Positions 26,891 through 36,420 are shown, counted from the first letter of the stretch. The stretch: DNA of 64,000 nt from Aeoliella mucimassa (GCF_007748035.1 NZ_CP036278.1:5704001-5768000), one strand, 5' to 3'. Notes: generated by a model from the letters alone, not told the origin. Program-made: numbers and translations.

Positions 26891-28468
26891 ATGATTCTCG
26901 ACAGCATTAAGGAATGGAAGGAAGCCGAGAACGATCCCATTGTAGTAGTTGGAGCGGGTGCAGTTGGAATTCACCTGTCCGTCCTACTGGCCAGGCAGGG
27001 TCGCAAGGTAGTACTTCTGGAGTCGGGCAATCATATCCTGTCCAGCTTTGCGAGCAACGCCTATCGCACGGAAGGACGAGAGCACAATGGCATCCGACTT
27101 GGTCGCTCCGTCGCCCTGGGGGGGACAACGAACCTATGGGGTGGCCAGCTCGTTGAGTTCGAAGCACTCGACTTTGAGTCACGTGACTGGGTAGCCAATT
27201 CAGGATGGCCCGTCGGATACGAAGAGTTCTCTCGATACTTTGGACCAACCTACGACGCTCTCGGCTACGAAGGCGAAACACAAAACGACGAACAAGTCTG
27301 GGCACTCATCAACCGCCGCCCTCCGCAGATAAGTGACGACCTACTGGTCTTCCTCACTCGCTGGCTCAAGCAGCCCAACCTTGCCAAGCATTATCGCGAG
27401 GACTTGGAAACAAATCCGAACCTTCAAGTGGTCCTTAACACAAAGGTGGTTGGCTTTGCCGGGCAGCAGAACCGCGTTGAGGGAGTAAAACTTGCCGACG
27501 GAAAAGGTGGATTCGACATCCTACCAGGCTCTCACTTTGTGCTCGGAGCGGGGACCATCGAGAACGCCAGATTGTTGCTGGCGACCGCCCTCGATGATCA
27601 ATGGTATTGTCCCTGGAAAGAGAACGATAAAATCGGTCGGTACTTCCACGATCATTTGGGCGGGCCTGTTGCTAAAATCACTCCCAAAGACCACAAAGAA
27701 TTTTTTGGTGAGTTTTCAACCATCGTCTTCAAAGGCCGCAAGTACTTACCGAAGGTTCGCTCTCAGCCTTCGTTTGTTAGAGAGAATCGCATCCTTGGCG
27801 TGCAGGCGATGCTTACCTTCGAACACTCCGTAAAAGAGCACCTGGTATTCCTGAAACAATTTGTGAAAGCAGCTTTAGGTAGCCGAGAAATCGGTTCCAT
27901 TACGAAGTTCTTTCGACACGCCTGGGCCTGCTTGCGATACCTGCCGCCGTTGATGTGGACTTATATCGTTGAGCACCGGCTATTGGTTCCGCGAGGGTCC
28001 GATATCCAAATCATCGTCCAGGCGGAAGTCGAACCTCTACCTGAGAGTCGGATCACCGTAGACCCGCAGAAACGCGACGCTTATGGCTTGCCGATGGCGG
28101 TTTTGGATTGGCAACTCTCCGGCAAGGAACTCGAATCGCTGGCATGTTTCGCGGAAATGGTAAAGCGATCGTTTGAAGATTCGGGAAAAGCCACGGTTCA
28201 AATTGATCGCCAATTGGTGGATCGGGATCCACAGTTCTTAGACACTCTTCATGACACTAACCACCAAGGTGGTGGGTGCATCATGGGTACTAGCGCCGAG
28301 AATGGTGTTGTGGATCAAGACCTTAAAGTCTTTGGTAGCGACAACATGTTCGTGATCGGGCCAAGCATTTTCCGAACTGCCAGTCATGCGAATTGCACCT
28401 TCACAGCGCTGACATTCGCGACCAGACTTTCCAAGCACCTCGTTGAGGCAACCCATGCAGCAGATTGA
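26891..28468 (+). CDS. GMC family FAD-dependent oxidoreductase
   Basis: A 525-residue flavoprotein. An FAD-binding Rossmann motif is near residues 17-45 (IVVVGAGAVGIHLSVLLARQ, then LLESG), and the C-terminal GMC domain carries HDTNHQGGGCIMGTSAENGV with the conserved His, followed by DNMFVIGPSIFRTASHANCT. GMC enzymes oxidise alcohols, often sugars, to aldehydes, ketones or lactones. The gene overlaps the next (an aldo/keto reductase) by 14 bp, and a glycosyltransferase follows, so a role in making or altering a sugar for a surface polysaccharide is likely. Base composition looks more AT-rich than the flanking carB gene, which may indicate horizontal origin. Confidence 0.87.
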   Translation: MILDSIKEWKEAENDPIVVVGAGAVGIHLSVLLARQGRKVVLLESGNHILSSFASNAYRTEGREHNGIRLGRSVALGGTTNLWGGQLVEFEALDFESRDWVANSGWPVGYEEFSRYFGPTYDALGYEGETQNDEQVWALINRRPPQISDDLLVFLTRWLKQPNLAKHYREDLETNPNLQVVLNTKVVGFAGQQNRVEGVKLADGKGGFDILPGSHFVLGAGTIENARLLLATALDDQWYCPWKENDKIGRYFHDHLGGPVAKITPKDHKEFFGEFSTIVFKGRKYLPKVRSQPSFVRENRILGVQAMLTFEHSVKEHLVFLKQFVKAALGSREIGSITKFFRHAWACLRYLPPLMWTYIVEHRLLVPRGSDIQIIVQAEVEPLPESRITVDPQKRDAYGLPMAVLDWQLSGKELESLACFAEMVKRSFEDSGKATVQIDRQLVDRDPQFLDTLHDTNHQGGGCIMGTSAENGVVDQDLKVFGSDNMFVIGPSIFRTASHANCTFTALTFATRLSKHLVEATHAAD

Positions 28469-29285
28469 TTTTCCACCCTTGGGAAGAAAAGTCTCTTGCA
28501 TCGGATTTGGCTGCGGAGGACTCGATGGCAGATATGGCCTGAAACGATCCGCAAGGCTTATCGAAGCAGCATTAGATCTTGGAATCAACTACTTCGACGT
28601 CGCCCCTTCGTACGGCACAGCTGAAGAAGCACTCGGCAAGGTAATTGGCGATGACTCGCAAGTGGTGGTTACCACGAAGGTTGGTCAGCCTCACCTTCCG
28701 TATCCCACAGCGAAAATGTTTCTGCGCGAGACGATTAAACCAGCGCTCGATCGCGCGACATTCTTCAAGCGATGGCTCACCAAGCGAGTCGTTTCCACTG
28801 CTCCTCCAACGAACCGCCCTCGCTATGATTTTTCACTCGAGACCATGGAGAAATCCATCGCCAAGAGCTTGGCAAATCTGCGTCGCAGCAAACTGGATGT
28901 GGTCCTTGCTCACGAACCTCACCCCGACGACTTAGGTGCAGAGCTCGCGGAGAGATTCAACTTGCTCGTCGAGCGTGGAGCACTCTCGAGCTATGGGGTC
29001 GGTATTGGAGCCATCTCGGATCAGTGGAGTCCGTTTGGCCAAGTTTGGCAATCCGCATGGCCTGGTGACAACGTGATCCAAGACTACCGGTCCGATGTCT
29101 TCTACATTTTCCACCGAGTCATCCGCAACGCTCCACAAGTCGCGTGTCAAAACGACGGGGTAGTGCACGCGACAGAGTTGATAAAACGTGCCCGCTCGTT
29201 GTCTCCCAACAGTCTGTTTCTTGTCGCTGCTTCCACGCCAAAACGGCTTCGCGAAATGGTGGAAGCTGCAAACGAGGTCTCGTAA
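28455..29285 (+). CDS. Aldo/keto reductase
   Basis: A 276-residue cytosolic protein starting at the ATG at 28455 (MQQIDFPPLGRKVSCIGFGC). An upstream TTG at 28443 is in frame but less likely. The catalytic tetrad is visible: Asp and Tyr in INYFDVAPSYGTAEEALG, Lys in VVVTTKVG, and His in VVLAHEPHP. The family reduces aldehydes and ketones with NADPH. The 14-bp overlap with the GMC oxidoreductase gene implies coupled expression, and the oxidise/reduce pair would suit epimerisation or deoxygenation of a sugar. That pairing is an inference. The glycosyltransferase gene follows after 25 bp. Confidence 0.87.
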   Translation: MQQIDFPPLGRKVSCIGFGCGGLDGRYGLKRSARLIEAALDLGINYFDVAPSYGTAEEALGKVIGDDSQVVVTTKVGQPHLPYPTAKMFLRETIKPALDRATFFKRWLTKRVVSTAPPTNRPRYDFSLETMEKSIAKSLANLRRSKLDVVLAHEPHPDDLGAELAERFNLLVERGALSSYGVGIGAISDQWSPFGQVWQSAWPGDNVIQDYRSDVFYIFHRVIRNAPQVACQNDGVVHATELIKRARSLSPNSLFLVAASTPKRLREMVEAANEVS

Positions 29286-29310
29286 ATACGACTGGAAGCT
29301 TGCTCACGTT

Positions 29311-30231
29311 ATGTCGAACGAACTTGATAACCTGCCGCTGATTTCGGTCATCATCCCGGTCTACGAAAATGCGCGAGATTTGGAAATCTGCCTCAGCACT
29401 CTGGCCGCGCAGACAATTCCACCAAGCAACTTCGAAGTGATTGTAGTAGACAATGGTTCTAAGGACCCCCCCAAGTCGCTCGTAGCCAACTACCCTTTCG
29501 CCCGCTTTGGTTCCGAAACGAAGCCTGGCTCTTATGCCGCCAGAAACACTGGCCTGCAGCTTGCCCGTGCGTCGTTGCTGGCATTTACCGATTCCGATTG
29601 CCAACCGCATCCTACATGGCTGGAGAAGGGGATCGATGCCTTACGAGATGCCGACAAAGTAGACGTCGTCGCAGGACGAATTGATGTTTCGGCCAAAGAT
29701 GAACGCAAGCCAACCCTGGCCGAACTCTACGACATGGCGACGCGTTTTGATCAGAAAGATCGAGTTGCTCGAGAGAATGGCGTCGTCACCGCGAACATGT
29801 TAACCCGGCGAGATGTCTTTGACCGCGCAGGTCCTTTTGACGATTCGCTAATGAGTGGAGCGGATGGCTTGTGGTCGCAACATGCCGCCGATGTAGGGTT
29901 TAAAGTGGTTTATGTCGACGACGTTCCAGTCACGCACCCCGCCAGGGCGTCGATCGCTCAGATCTGTCAGCAGAACAGTCGTTTTGCACACGGACGTTTT
30001 GACATTGTGACAAGCGAACGCAAAAGGAGCCCTCTGTTTTGGTTGAGAATCGCGATTCGCAAGATACTGCCCCGCTTCCAGGGGACTGGCAAGATGTATC
30101 AACGACTCCGCAAGCGTGGCTACGGCTTTTGGTCGTGGATAAAAGTCTGTATGGTCCTCCAGCGCATTCACTACTCGGCAACCTGCTCGCAAGTAGCGAG
30201 GCTATTCGGTGGCAAGTCGGCAAGGCGATAG
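29311..30231 (+). CDS. Glycosyltransferase family 2
   Basis: A 306-residue protein from the ATG at 29311 (MSNELDNLPLISVIIPVYEN). The GT-A fold is clear: ISVIIPVYENARDLEICLST, EVIVVDNGSKDPP, NTGLQLARASLLAFTDSDCQ with the metal-binding DSD, and VVAGRIDV. Residues ENGVVTANMLTRRDVFDRAG and MSGADGLWSQHAADVGFKVV complete the acceptor side. No transmembrane domain is obvious, but a basic, hydrophobic C-terminal region could attach to the membrane. It closes the GMC-AKR-GT2 operon and converges with the pyruvyl transferase gene, 22 bp between stops. Donor and acceptor sugars are unknown. Confidence 0.9.
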   Translation: MSNELDNLPLISVIIPVYENARDLEICLSTLAAQTIPPSNFEVIVVDNGSKDPPKSLVANYPFARFGSETKPGSYAARNTGLQLARASLLAFTDSDCQPHPTWLEKGIDALRDADKVDVVAGRIDVSAKDERKPTLAELYDMATRFDQKDRVARENGVVTANMLTRRDVFDRAGPFDDSLMSGADGLWSQHAADVGFKVVYVDDVPVTHPARASIAQICQQNSRFAHGRFDIVTSERKRSPLFWLRIAIRKILPRFQGTGKMYQRLRKRGYGFWSWIKVCMVLQRIHYSATCSQVARLFGGKSARR

Positions 30232-30253
30232 CGTGAGATCGGATGACAAGTTC

Positions 30254-31474
30254 TCACGATCGAGCCGCTGACTCAAGCACTCGAAACACGTTGTCCCACA
30301 TCAACTCCGACTGAGTGCGCATGGCCTCTCGACGGTCTACGAGAATATTGCGAAGTCGCTGATTCTCTTCGAGGTTCGATAATGCATCGACCTGCACTAG
30401 CAGATCGTCCGTGTTATTCGCCCCTCGATGAATTAGTTCGGGGATCCCGAAGTCGCTTGCTAGCATTTCATACTTATGCGCCCAACCCAAGGCAATACCG
30501 GGAACTCCGGACGACAAGGCGGCTACCAGGCTATGGAACCGAGAGCCAACCAGATATCGGGCACCAGCGATGAACTGCTTGAGCACAAGTGGATTCTGGT
30601 GGGTGAAGATAAATGGCTTTTGCTGGTCGACCAACGGCTCTAGTTGAGCATAAAGTTCCTCGGCTAACTTCTTGTCGCCTTCATCGCCGGAGTGTATGAC
30701 GATTGCCGGCCGAAAACCGTGCGAAGCAATTTGCTTGCCAGCCGCAACAAGCCGTGGTAGGTAGGTGTCGCCCCACTCTCCACGTCCTTGATCAAGCATC
30801 CGTTCATTGGGAACTAGCACCGCATACGACTCGGCTTCGTGCCCTGTGACCACTTCGGGACCGTGTGGACTAAAGATCGTGATATCGGGAGCCATGTGTA
30901 GCCGAGGGTCGTCACCGATCACTTCTCGTACCGCATCATACGAAGCGTGCTCGCGGGCGTAGATCAACGTAGCGGCATCGCAAAGCTTCTGAAACGCGCT
31001 GCGCACTTTTGGCTTTTCAAATGGCCCAAACATCTGGGGCATCAAGATCACAGGCTTGCCCCGGCGATTTAAACGACGCGCCTGAATTGCTGCTAGGTTG
31101 GTGCGAATCCAATGAAAGCCATCGCCGAAGGAGTATCCAGAGATGTCTACGAGTGCATCTACTTGATCCTGATCTATCAGCCCGTACATCGATAATGCAT
31201 GACTGGGAGTCAGCCATCGATAGGGGGCTTCGGCCAAGAAAGTCGCCAGTTTCGATCGCACCAAAAGTTTGCGAAGCTGTGGATTGAAGAATTGATGATT
31301 CGGATAGATGTGGGCCAAGCGTAATTCCGCACGCTGCTCATAGGGTGTCTGACGATCGGGAGTAACGGCCAGTCTTGCGTCAGGCATCCGTTCTCGAAGT
31401 CGAGCAATTACCGTGCGGAGCATCAACTCAGCACCTTTGTTGGTAAATCCGGCACCAAATAATTGGATATTCAT
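30254..31474 (-). CDS. Polysaccharide pyruvyl transferase family protein
   Basis: A 406-residue protein from the ATG at 31474 (MNIQLFGAGFTNKGAELMLR), the start that directly gives the family opening (GaxxxNKGxExM). Later segments fit the PS_pyruv_trans fold: GKPVILMPQMFGPFEKPKVR, ATLIYAREHASYDAV, MAPDITIF, and the conserved RFHSLVAALSSGVPGIALGW near residue 325. The family transfers pyruvate ketals from phosphoenolpyruvate to sugars in exopolysaccharides. Some members have other roles, so the donor is inferred. It is the last gene of a three-gene minus-strand group with nitroreductase and flippase genes. Confidence 0.88.
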   Translation of the reverse strand: MNIQLFGAGFTNKGAELMLRTVIARLRERMPDARLAVTPDRQTPYEQRAELRLAHIYPNHQFFNPQLRKLLVRSKLATFLAEAPYRWLTPSHALSMYGLIDQDQVDALVDISGYSFGDGFHWIRTNLAAIQARRLNRRGKPVILMPQMFGPFEKPKVRSAFQKLCDAATLIYAREHASYDAVREVIGDDPRLHMAPDITIFSPHGPEVVTGHEAESYAVLVPNERMLDQGRGEWGDTYLPRLVAAGKQIASHGFRPAIVIHSGDEGDKKLAEELYAQLEPLVDQQKPFIFTHQNPLVLKQFIAGARYLVGSRFHSLVAALSSGVPGIALGWAHKYEMLASDFGIPELIHRGANNTDDLLVQVDALSNLEENQRLRNILVDRREAMRTQSELMWDNVFRVLESAARS

Positions 31475-31536
31475 ATTCGTTCGAAAGCGAGTTGGCGGCG
31501 GAAGCAAAGTGAGAACAGGCAACAGTATTGGCGAGC

Positions 31537-32589
31537 CTATTTGGACACCTTATTGTAGCTTCTGATTTCATCCAAACTCTTCTTTTGCGAGTAAGGAACC
31601 GTGCCTGTGGGGTCGGGATAACCCAGTGAAATGCACATGACTGGGCGGTGGTTGTAATCCAAGTTCAAGGCCTTTGCCATTTTCTTCTCGAGCGGTTCAA
31701 TATCGGGCCAATTGATACAACAGGAGCCAACTCCTTGCACTTCCAGGGCGAACTGAAATGCCATGGCCGCCAGCCCGCCATCCACGTAAATCACATGGCG
31801 ATCTCGCTCGCTAAAGTAGGCATTCAGGTCGCCGACAATCACAACCAAGCAGGGGAAGTTCTGCGAGAATCCTGTGGTCCCCATGGGAATTGCCCCGACC
31901 TTTCGAGCAAGCTCCACATCGTCAAGTACGCGAAACTCAAACGGCTGTCGATTGCAGGCACTCGGTGACAGCTTGGCGACTTCCATGGCTCGATCAATCA
32001 CTTCGCGCGGCACCGGTTTATCCTGATACCAGCGGACGCTTCTTCTCCGCCAAGCCAGTTTCTCTAAATCTTCGATCGTGATGTTGAGCGGAGTGGAATC
32101 GCGTTGGTAAGGAATCCACTCTTCCGCAGCAGAAGTACAAGCTGAGCAAGGAGGGAGTGCTGCAAACTTCTCGCGAGGAGGATCAATCGCTGGATCGCTA
32201 GCAACGACCGAGAAGTACTCCTTAAGAACGTCGTGCGCCCATTTTAGAAGCGGTGCAATGCGTTCGTTCGGGTCTTGCAGAAGCACTTGATAAATCGCAA
32301 CGGTGTCGCCGATGTAGTCGCGGGCAAACACATCACGCCGGGGGCGATAGACCAACCCCTTTTCCAAGCGATGCACATTGCGACGCAACGTGTAGATCGA
32401 TCCTTGATCGTCCGCTTCTTTTGTCGCACTCGTATGCTGCAACTTTCCATGCAACACCGCTCGATGCTCTCGACGAAACGTACCGCTGAACACGAAGTAG
32501 ATGTCAGCCAACAAAGGCCACCACACAGCAAGCCGCCAGAGTGGGGGAAGAAAGTAAGTGTTAATGAGTTTCTTGATGAGACTACGCAT
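31537..32589 (-). CDS. Nitroreductase family protein with N-terminal extension
   Basis: A 350-residue protein. Its ATG overlaps the stop of the upstream flippase gene by one base (TAATG), which fixes the start. The first 130 or so residues form an extension including HRLEKGLVYRPRRDVFARDY and a PCSACTSA cysteine pair. The FMN-dependent nitroreductase domain follows: RRSVRWYQDKPVPREVIDRA, KLSPSACNRQPFEFRVLDD, VVIVGDLNAYFSERDRHVIY and ISLGYPDP. Nitroreductase-like proteins are often found beside pyruvyl transferases in glycan clusters, where their substrate is not established. A redox modification of a glycan precursor is a reasonable but unproven role. Confidence 0.85.
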   Translation of the reverse strand: MRSLIKKLINTYFLPPLWRLAVWWPLLADIYFVFSGTFRREHRAVLHGKLQHTSATKEADDQGSIYTLRRNVHRLEKGLVYRPRRDVFARDYIGDTVAIYQVLLQDPNERIAPLLKWAHDVLKEYFSVVASDPAIDPPREKFAALPPCSACTSAAEEWIPYQRDSTPLNITIEDLEKLAWRRRSVRWYQDKPVPREVIDRAMEVAKLSPSACNRQPFEFRVLDDVELARKVGAIPMGTTGFSQNFPCLVVIVGDLNAYFSERDRHVIYVDGGLAAMAFQFALEVQGVGSCCINWPDIEPLEKKMAKALNLDYNHRPVMCISLGYPDPTGTVPYSQKKSLDEIRSYNKVSK

Positions 32590-34193
32590 TATTGTGCTTT
32601 CCCCGGCTTCTTCATCGATAGTCTGGCAATGTTGCCTATGTTCCGAATCTCTTCCAAGGCACCTGGAATCGCTAACAAACAGCCTACTCCGGCTATAGCA
32701 AATACAAGAGTCGTTGCGAGAAGTTCGCTCGCAGCGCTGGAGTTTCCCAGCCATGGCCAAGCCAAGTCTCTGGCAATCGACATATCACGCAGCCAGTAAT
32801 GGTGAGCGATTCCAGCAATGGCTGCCGCGATGGCCGGGATCAACGTTGGATACCAAATCATGCGAATCAAACTGCGAACGCTTAATGGTGTGTTATGGAA
32901 ACAATAAATGAATCCCGGCAAGCGCATCACGACGTAAGCTATACTCACTCCCCAAGCAATCTGTAGCACTCCGTAAGGGACACAAGCCAGCATCACAATC
33001 ACCAGCACCACCGAATGCACCGTTCCCCAGATAAGCATCTCACGGACCCGCCCCGAAGAAGTGAAGGCCCAACCGGATGCTGGGATAATACAGTTCGCCC
33101 ACGCTGCAGGCAGAAGCGCCTGGAGCAATGGCGTCACCGGTTCCCACTTCGCGCCCATGTAAATGTAGATCAATGGATCAGCCGAGCAAGCTAGCCAACC
33201 AATCACTGGCACCGAAGTCCAAGCGAAGGCGTTAATAGCACGGTAGTAAGCACGGGTGTAGCCTTCTTGGTCGCCGTTCAAGCGGCTAAGTGCAGGGATA
33301 ACTACAGCTCCGAAGGGAGGAGCAATTTGCTGTAGTGGAAGTAGCAGCAACCGATACGCTCGCTCGTAGTAGCCAAGCAGGACCTTGCCCCAGAACAAGC
33401 CAATCAGCAAGTTATCGGCATTGCGTGCGAAGTAGTTTACAAACGAAAATGCGGTGAGGTTAGCTCCAAATACGGCCAACTCGCGAGTGCCTGCGTTGCG
33501 TTGCGGTAGCGAAGGCCGCCAATGGCATAATCCCCAAGCGGTTACCATCGTCGTTGCGGCAGTGGTCACGGGAATAAGCACTAAGGCCCAGTAAGCATTC
33601 GGCTGACCACGGAAATGCCAAGCCCACAGAATGCCAGCGGTTTGTCCCGCAATAAAAGCAATGAGACTTGTCGTTGCCAGCATGTGGAACTGCATCCCTC
33701 GTCGCATCATCGCCTCATGCTGAATTGAGAGGCCGCTGAAGAGGAACGAAAACGACAGAACTATCGTAATAGCAACGAGCTTAGGCTCCCCGTACATCCA
33801 GCCAACCAGTGGTGCCAGCCCGGAAGTGATGAGAGCGACTGTAGTGCCAAGGGTTGCCGCAATCCAGAACAGATTGCTTACCTGTTGATGGGTTATCTCG
33901 TCGCGTTGGACGGTCGCAGTGGAGAAGCCCGAGTTAACGAACATCGTTGCGAAGTTCGTTAACACCGTAACCATGGCGACCAGACCAAAATCTTCCGGCT
34001 CAAGCAGCCGGGCAAAGATCGGGATCGTGGCCATGCCGATCACCACGCGCGCAGCTTGTGCGGTAGCAGTCGACATGCCGCCGCGCACGGTTTTGCTCTT
34101 CAAGTCCCGACGCAATGTCTCACTTGAAAAATAATCGATCTTGGGACTTGAAGCGTTCAACCTTTTCGCTCGTGGTAAAGAAACACAGCGCAA
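32589..34193 (-). CDS. Wzx-type oligosaccharide flippase
   Basis: About 12-14 hydrophobic segments over up to 534 residues identify a polysaccharide export protein of the MATE/MOP superfamily. The family opening KTVRGGMSTATAQAARVVIG is followed by PIFARLLEPEDFGLVAMVTV, typical of Wzx/lipopolysaccharide flippases. It would move lipid-linked repeat units across the cytoplasmic membrane. The start is uncertain: the longest frame begins with TTG, and the first ATG (34076) lies inside the conserved opening, so a TTG or GTG start is needed. Its stop overlaps the nitroreductase start, which supports an operon of flippase, nitroreductase and pyruvyl transferase. Confidence 0.86.
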   Translation of the reverse strand: MRCVSLPRAKRLNASSPKIDYFSSETLRRDLKSKTVRGGMSTATAQAARVVIGMATIPIFARLLEPEDFGLVAMVTVLTNFATMFVNSGFSTATVQRDEITHQQVSNLFWIAATLGTTVALITSGLAPLVGWMYGEPKLVAITIVLSFSFLFSGLSIQHEAMMRRGMQFHMLATTSLIAFIAGQTAGILWAWHFRGQPNAYWALVLIPVTTAATTMVTAWGLCHWRPSLPQRNAGTRELAVFGANLTAFSFVNYFARNADNLLIGLFWGKVLLGYYERAYRLLLLPLQQIAPPFGAVVIPALSRLNGDQEGYTRAYYRAINAFAWTSVPVIGWLACSADPLIYIYMGAKWEPVTPLLQALLPAAWANCIIPASGWAFTSSGRVREMLIWGTVHSVVLVIVMLACVPYGVLQIAWGVSIAYVVMRLPGFIYCFHNTPLSVRSLIRMIWYPTLIPAIAAAIAGIAHHYWLRDMSIARDLAWPWLGNSSAASELLATTLVFAIAGVGCLLAIPGALEEIRNIGNIARLSMKKPGKAQ

Positions 34194-34209
34194 GCAGGAA
34201 AGTGCTCAC

Positions 34210-34872
34210 TCATCGCACTCGGCGACCTGAAAACTCTGTGTTATTAATTTTGTAGTTTTGCCCCGCGTAATTCCCACTAGAAAGGTCGACCTTAATGATC
34301 GATAGAATGTTGGGTTTTGCTGTTGCGACGAACACATTGCCCCTTGCGTCCACTTGCCATAGGCGCGAATTAGGCTGTTTGTCTTGGGTTGCCGAGGCGA
34401 TACCACCAGGCAGAAAAGTAATGTTATTTCCATCGCCCCAACTCCATGTAGAACCAATCAATTGACGGGCGACGTTGCCTGCGTCTCCGGTGCTCTCTAC
34501 CGCATCAGGGACCACTGGCTCTTCCTCAAGTTCCTCAAGCACTTCTTCCAAGCGACCAATCGCTTTAAAATGAGCAACCGCCTTTTTGTTGTCGCGGTCG
34601 AGCCAGAGCACCTGCTTCATGGCCGCAGTGGCCCCCGCCAGGTCGCCATCTCGCACTGCACTCGCGGCGGTTTTCTCAAGCTTCGACACCGCAATGCGGG
34701 CATGGCGACGCAGTTCTTTGTGATAGGCCTCCTGGGCTTCCATCGCTTCTTTCAGAAACGCTTCGCGGACGTCCTTCACTTCGTCGCTGGCATTTGCCGC
34801 CAAGGCTTGCGGAGCAATCAGCAATCCGAGGAAGGTGGCTGCGAGACCGGTTGCGAGAGCAGTTTTGAACAT
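34210..34872 (-). CDS. Secreted hypothetical protein, helical N-terminus plus beta C-terminus
   Basis: A 220-residue protein with a signal peptide (cleavage near ALAANA). Residues about 28-115 are highly charged helices (VREAFLKEAMEAQEAYHKEL, GDLAGATAAMKQVLWLDRDN), and residues 135-220 look like a lipocalin- or META-style beta unit (IGSTWSWGDGNNITFLPGG, SRLWQVDARGNVFVAT). The GSTWSW-x-ITFLPGG pattern is common in short secreted planctomycete proteins. No enzymatic motif is seen. It lies 16 bp from the longest flippase frame on the same strand, so it may be the first gene of that operon, though its composition differs. Confidence 0.65.
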   Translation of the reverse strand: MFKTALATGLAATFLGLLIAPQALAANASDEVKDVREAFLKEAMEAQEAYHKELRRHARIAVSKLEKTAASAVRDGDLAGATAAMKQVLWLDRDNKKAVAHFKAIGRLEEVLEELEEEPVVPDAVESTGDAGNVARQLIGSTWSWGDGNNITFLPGGIASATQDKQPNSRLWQVDARGNVFVATAKPNILSIIKVDLSSGNYAGQNYKINNTEFSGRRVR

Positions 34873-35017
34873 GGTCTTCCTTTCAAGCGGTAAATGCGCT
34901 GTTGGTTGACACTGGTTAAAGGGATGGTGAACAGCAAGAGAGCTTAAACACCTCTTGCCGCAAAGCTGAAAACCTGTCGTCGATCGAGTGCCGGTTTTCA
35001 GCGGATCAGGCTTGGGG

Positions 35018-36181
35018 CTATTCGGTAGTTACTTTACTTACAATCATGTCGCAGAGTTGACGAACCGCTCCACGCCCTCCAGGGTAGTCGAGCACCAGAT
35101 TCGCAACGGGCAACACATCGGGGTGGGCGTCGGCCGGCACCGTGCCACAGCCGACCGCGGCCAGGCATTCGATGTCGTTGATGTCGTTGCCCATATAAAC
35201 CGTGTTTTGGCGGTCGACACCATGCTCGGCGAGCCACTTGTCGAGCAACGGAAGCTTGTTATCGACACCATGCAAGCATTCGAGGCCGAGCTTACCGCAG
35301 CGATGCATTACGATCGGTACCGGTTCCTTCGAGAGCACCAGCAGTGGAATGCCTGTTTTCTTGAGCTGACCGATACCCATGCCATCGCCGCGGCTGCAGA
35401 GGGTCGACTCGCGCCCCTCCTGATCAACCGTCACCGAGTTATCGGTGAACACGCCATCGAAATCGAATACGACCGCTCCAATCGAATCAGGCAGCAGCTT
35501 GTCGCGGAGCATGGCAAAGCGTCGCCGCAATCGAAGCTCGGCGACGTCGAGGTCCGAGCTATCCGACAACACCAGATGCCGGTCGCGAGGCATCTCGACC
35601 AAGGCGGTCTTACCAAAGAAACGTTGTTTGGTTTCGAGCAGCCCGCTAGTTCGCATCGCGTACACCGCATGAGCCTCGAGGAATTGTGGGGCCGAGTCGT
35701 CCGAATGATCACCGGAGGGGCGATCGTGGTTCACCCCGACTCCACAGCCAGATGCGTCGTGCTGCCAGACAAACTTTGGAAACTCCACCACAGCCAGGGC
35801 GGAGTCGGCTTGCTGCTGTGCAAGCGCGTCGACCGTGCGGTCGATCTCTTCAGATGTCGTCAGCGGAGCCGACCATGCCAACTGCACCACCACGTCGGGG
35901 CGGTAGTTCTCGGATGCTTGCAACTGTTCCAGCACCTCGAGCATCGCGTCGGTGTCGTTCGTCTCGCGTTGCTGCATCACGACCTGTCCCCCGAACCGGC
36001 GAGCCACGTCGGCGATGCCCGAGTGGGGAGTCGCGACCACAATGCGAGTCACGCTCTTCGACATGCGGGCGGCCGTCACGGTGTGCCCGATCAGTGGGTG
36101 TCCGGCCACCGGCGAGAGCGGGTTGACCGAAGTGCGCGTACTTCCATCGCGGGCTGGTAAAATTGCAAGCACTTCAGTCAT
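35018..36181 (-). CDS. Cytidylyltransferase-like / KdsC-type HAD phosphatase fusion
   Basis: A 387-residue two-domain protein from MTEVLAILPARDGSTR. The N-terminal 220 residues resemble acylneuraminate or Kdo cytidylyltransferases (VVVATPHSGIADVARRFGG, TDAMLEVLEQL), and the C-terminal 160 residues are a HAD phosphatase of the KdsC type (VVFDFDGVFTDNSV with the Asp pair, LLVLSKEP, NKLPLLDKWL, MGNDINDIECLAAVGCG). Such fusions activate and dephosphorylate nonulosonic or Kdo-type acids for surface glycans. The nucleotide loop, usually ARxGSKxxxxKN, reads ARDGSTRTSVNPL here, with the key Lys and Arg positions changed, so transferase activity is doubtful. It stands upstream of hemL on the same strand. 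Confidence 0.78.
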   Translation of the reverse strand: MTEVLAILPARDGSTRTSVNPLSPVAGHPLIGHTVTAARMSKSVTRIVVATPHSGIADVARRFGGQVVMQQRETNDTDAMLEVLEQLQASENYRPDVVVQLAWSAPLTTSEEIDRTVDALAQQQADSALAVVEFPKFVWQHDASGCGVGVNHDRPSGDHSDDSAPQFLEAHAVYAMRTSGLLETKQRFFGKTALVEMPRDRHLVLSDSSDLDVAELRLRRRFAMLRDKLLPDSIGAVVFDFDGVFTDNSVTVDQEGRESTLCSRGDGMGIGQLKKTGIPLLVLSKEPVPIVMHRCGKLGLECLHGVDNKLPLLDKWLAEHGVDRQNTVYMGNDINDIECLAAVGCGTVPADAHPDVLPVANLVLDYPGGRGAVRQLCDMIVSKVTTE

Positions 36182-36420
36182 AGAATCCTTCCTCGTCAAT
36201 GATGGTCAATTCGCGAGTACGCCCTCGTAGTAATCGACTGCGTACGACAGCGACGAATAAGGACTGATTCTATCATGAAAGAGCAAGTTGGTGAGGCTAG
36301 AGCCAGCGGGCTTCGGACGCGGAATTTCCCGCCCCACACGGCGTTAATCCCCCTACAACCGGCGCAGCACGGCGATTTTGCTACGTGCTAAGTGGATGTT
36401 TGGTTCGCCGCGGACGGCCG

